Source: Nitrospiria bacterium
GTDB taxonomy: Bacteria > Nitrospirota > CAKKRA01 > 9FT-COMBO-42-15
NCBI GenBank assembly: GCA_919903585.1
Contig: CAKKST010000434.1
Location: forward strand, 1 to 5,598
Direction: 5' to 3'
Length of the DNA stretch: 5,598 bases
Part shown: positions 5,502-5,598 of the stretch, in pieces
Layout: every line of letters starts with the position of its first letter
Numbering within the stretch: position 1 is the first letter of the stretch
Translations under genes and position numbers: made by a program
Notes under the pieces: model-generated
Told to the model about the DNA's origin: nothing
What the model saw: the letters and a program-made list of their open reading frames with translations, nothing else
The model's database searches: none

Positions 5502-5598
5502 ATGTCCAGGCCCCTCAGAATCCAATACCCCAATGCTGTCTACCACATCACCTGCCGCGGAAACGAACGGCAGAACATCTTTAAGGACGACGCAGATA
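5502..5598 (+). CDS. REP-associated (IS200-like, Y1) transposase, N-terminal part (runs off right edge)
   Basis: The frame from ATG 5502 is open to the window end (32 codons and one base). It begins MSRPLRIQYPNAVYHITCRG and continues NERQNIFKDDAD. This is the characteristic start of RAYT/TnpA-REP proteins of the Y1_Tnp superfamily: the R-x-x-x-P-x-A-x-Y-H-I-T-x-R-G-N core forms the first strand of the fold. The HUH metal-binding pair and catalytic tyrosine come later in the family and lie outside the window, so activity cannot be judged. Family members are single-copy domesticated transposases that act on short palindromic repeats. The tandem repeat, hairpin and promoter just upstream probably belong to the same unit. 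The transcript may be leaderless. Confidence 0.85.
   Translation, partial: MSRPLRIQYPNAVYHITCRGNERQNIFKDDAD

Overview
The window looks like chromosomal DNA from a Gram-negative, probably environmental bacterium. The many-domain sensor kinase with a LuxR-type regulator, the Tat-exported DUF362 protein and the REP-associated transposase are common in Deltaproteobacteria, Nitrospirota and relatives. That placement is inference: there is no rRNA or marker gene here, and I cannot search databases.

Left, minus strand (1-1322): a two-gene run. A Tat-signal DUF362 protein (321-1322) is followed, after 5 nt, by the N-terminal part of a PAP2-type membrane phosphatase (315 to the window's left edge). 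The PAP2 gene starts at TTG, lies immediately behind the DUF362 stop and keeps the first PAP2 signature motif; the rest of the gene is outside.

Centre, plus strand (1323-4858): a divergent, AT-rich intergenic region carries two well-spaced sigma70-like promoters and several dyads. A two-component operon follows: a membrane histidine kinase (Cache-type sensor, HAMP, two PAS, HisKA, HATPase; 1603-4209) overlaps by 11 nt a NarL/FixJ-type response regulator (REC plus LuxR HTH; 4199-4858). The likely scheme is an extracytoplasmic ligand, then kinase, then regulator, then transcription. The target genes are not evident; the divergent DUF362 pair and the downstream small gene are only positional candidates.

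Right, plus strand (4859-5598): a non-coding gap with a good sigma70 promoter leads to a 69-residue single-span membrane protein of unknown function (5116-5325). A 176-base gap follows, ending in a perfect 12-bp tandem repeat, a small hairpin and a consensus promoter. Immediately after comes the N-terminus of a RAYT/IS200-like Y1 transposase (5502 to the right edge).

No CRISPR array, tRNA, rRNA or convincing rho-independent terminator was seen. I do not find a clear undescribed system. The best leads are the orphan small membrane protein, the structured 5' end of the RAYT element, and the pairing of a HisKA-type kinase with a NarL-type regulator.
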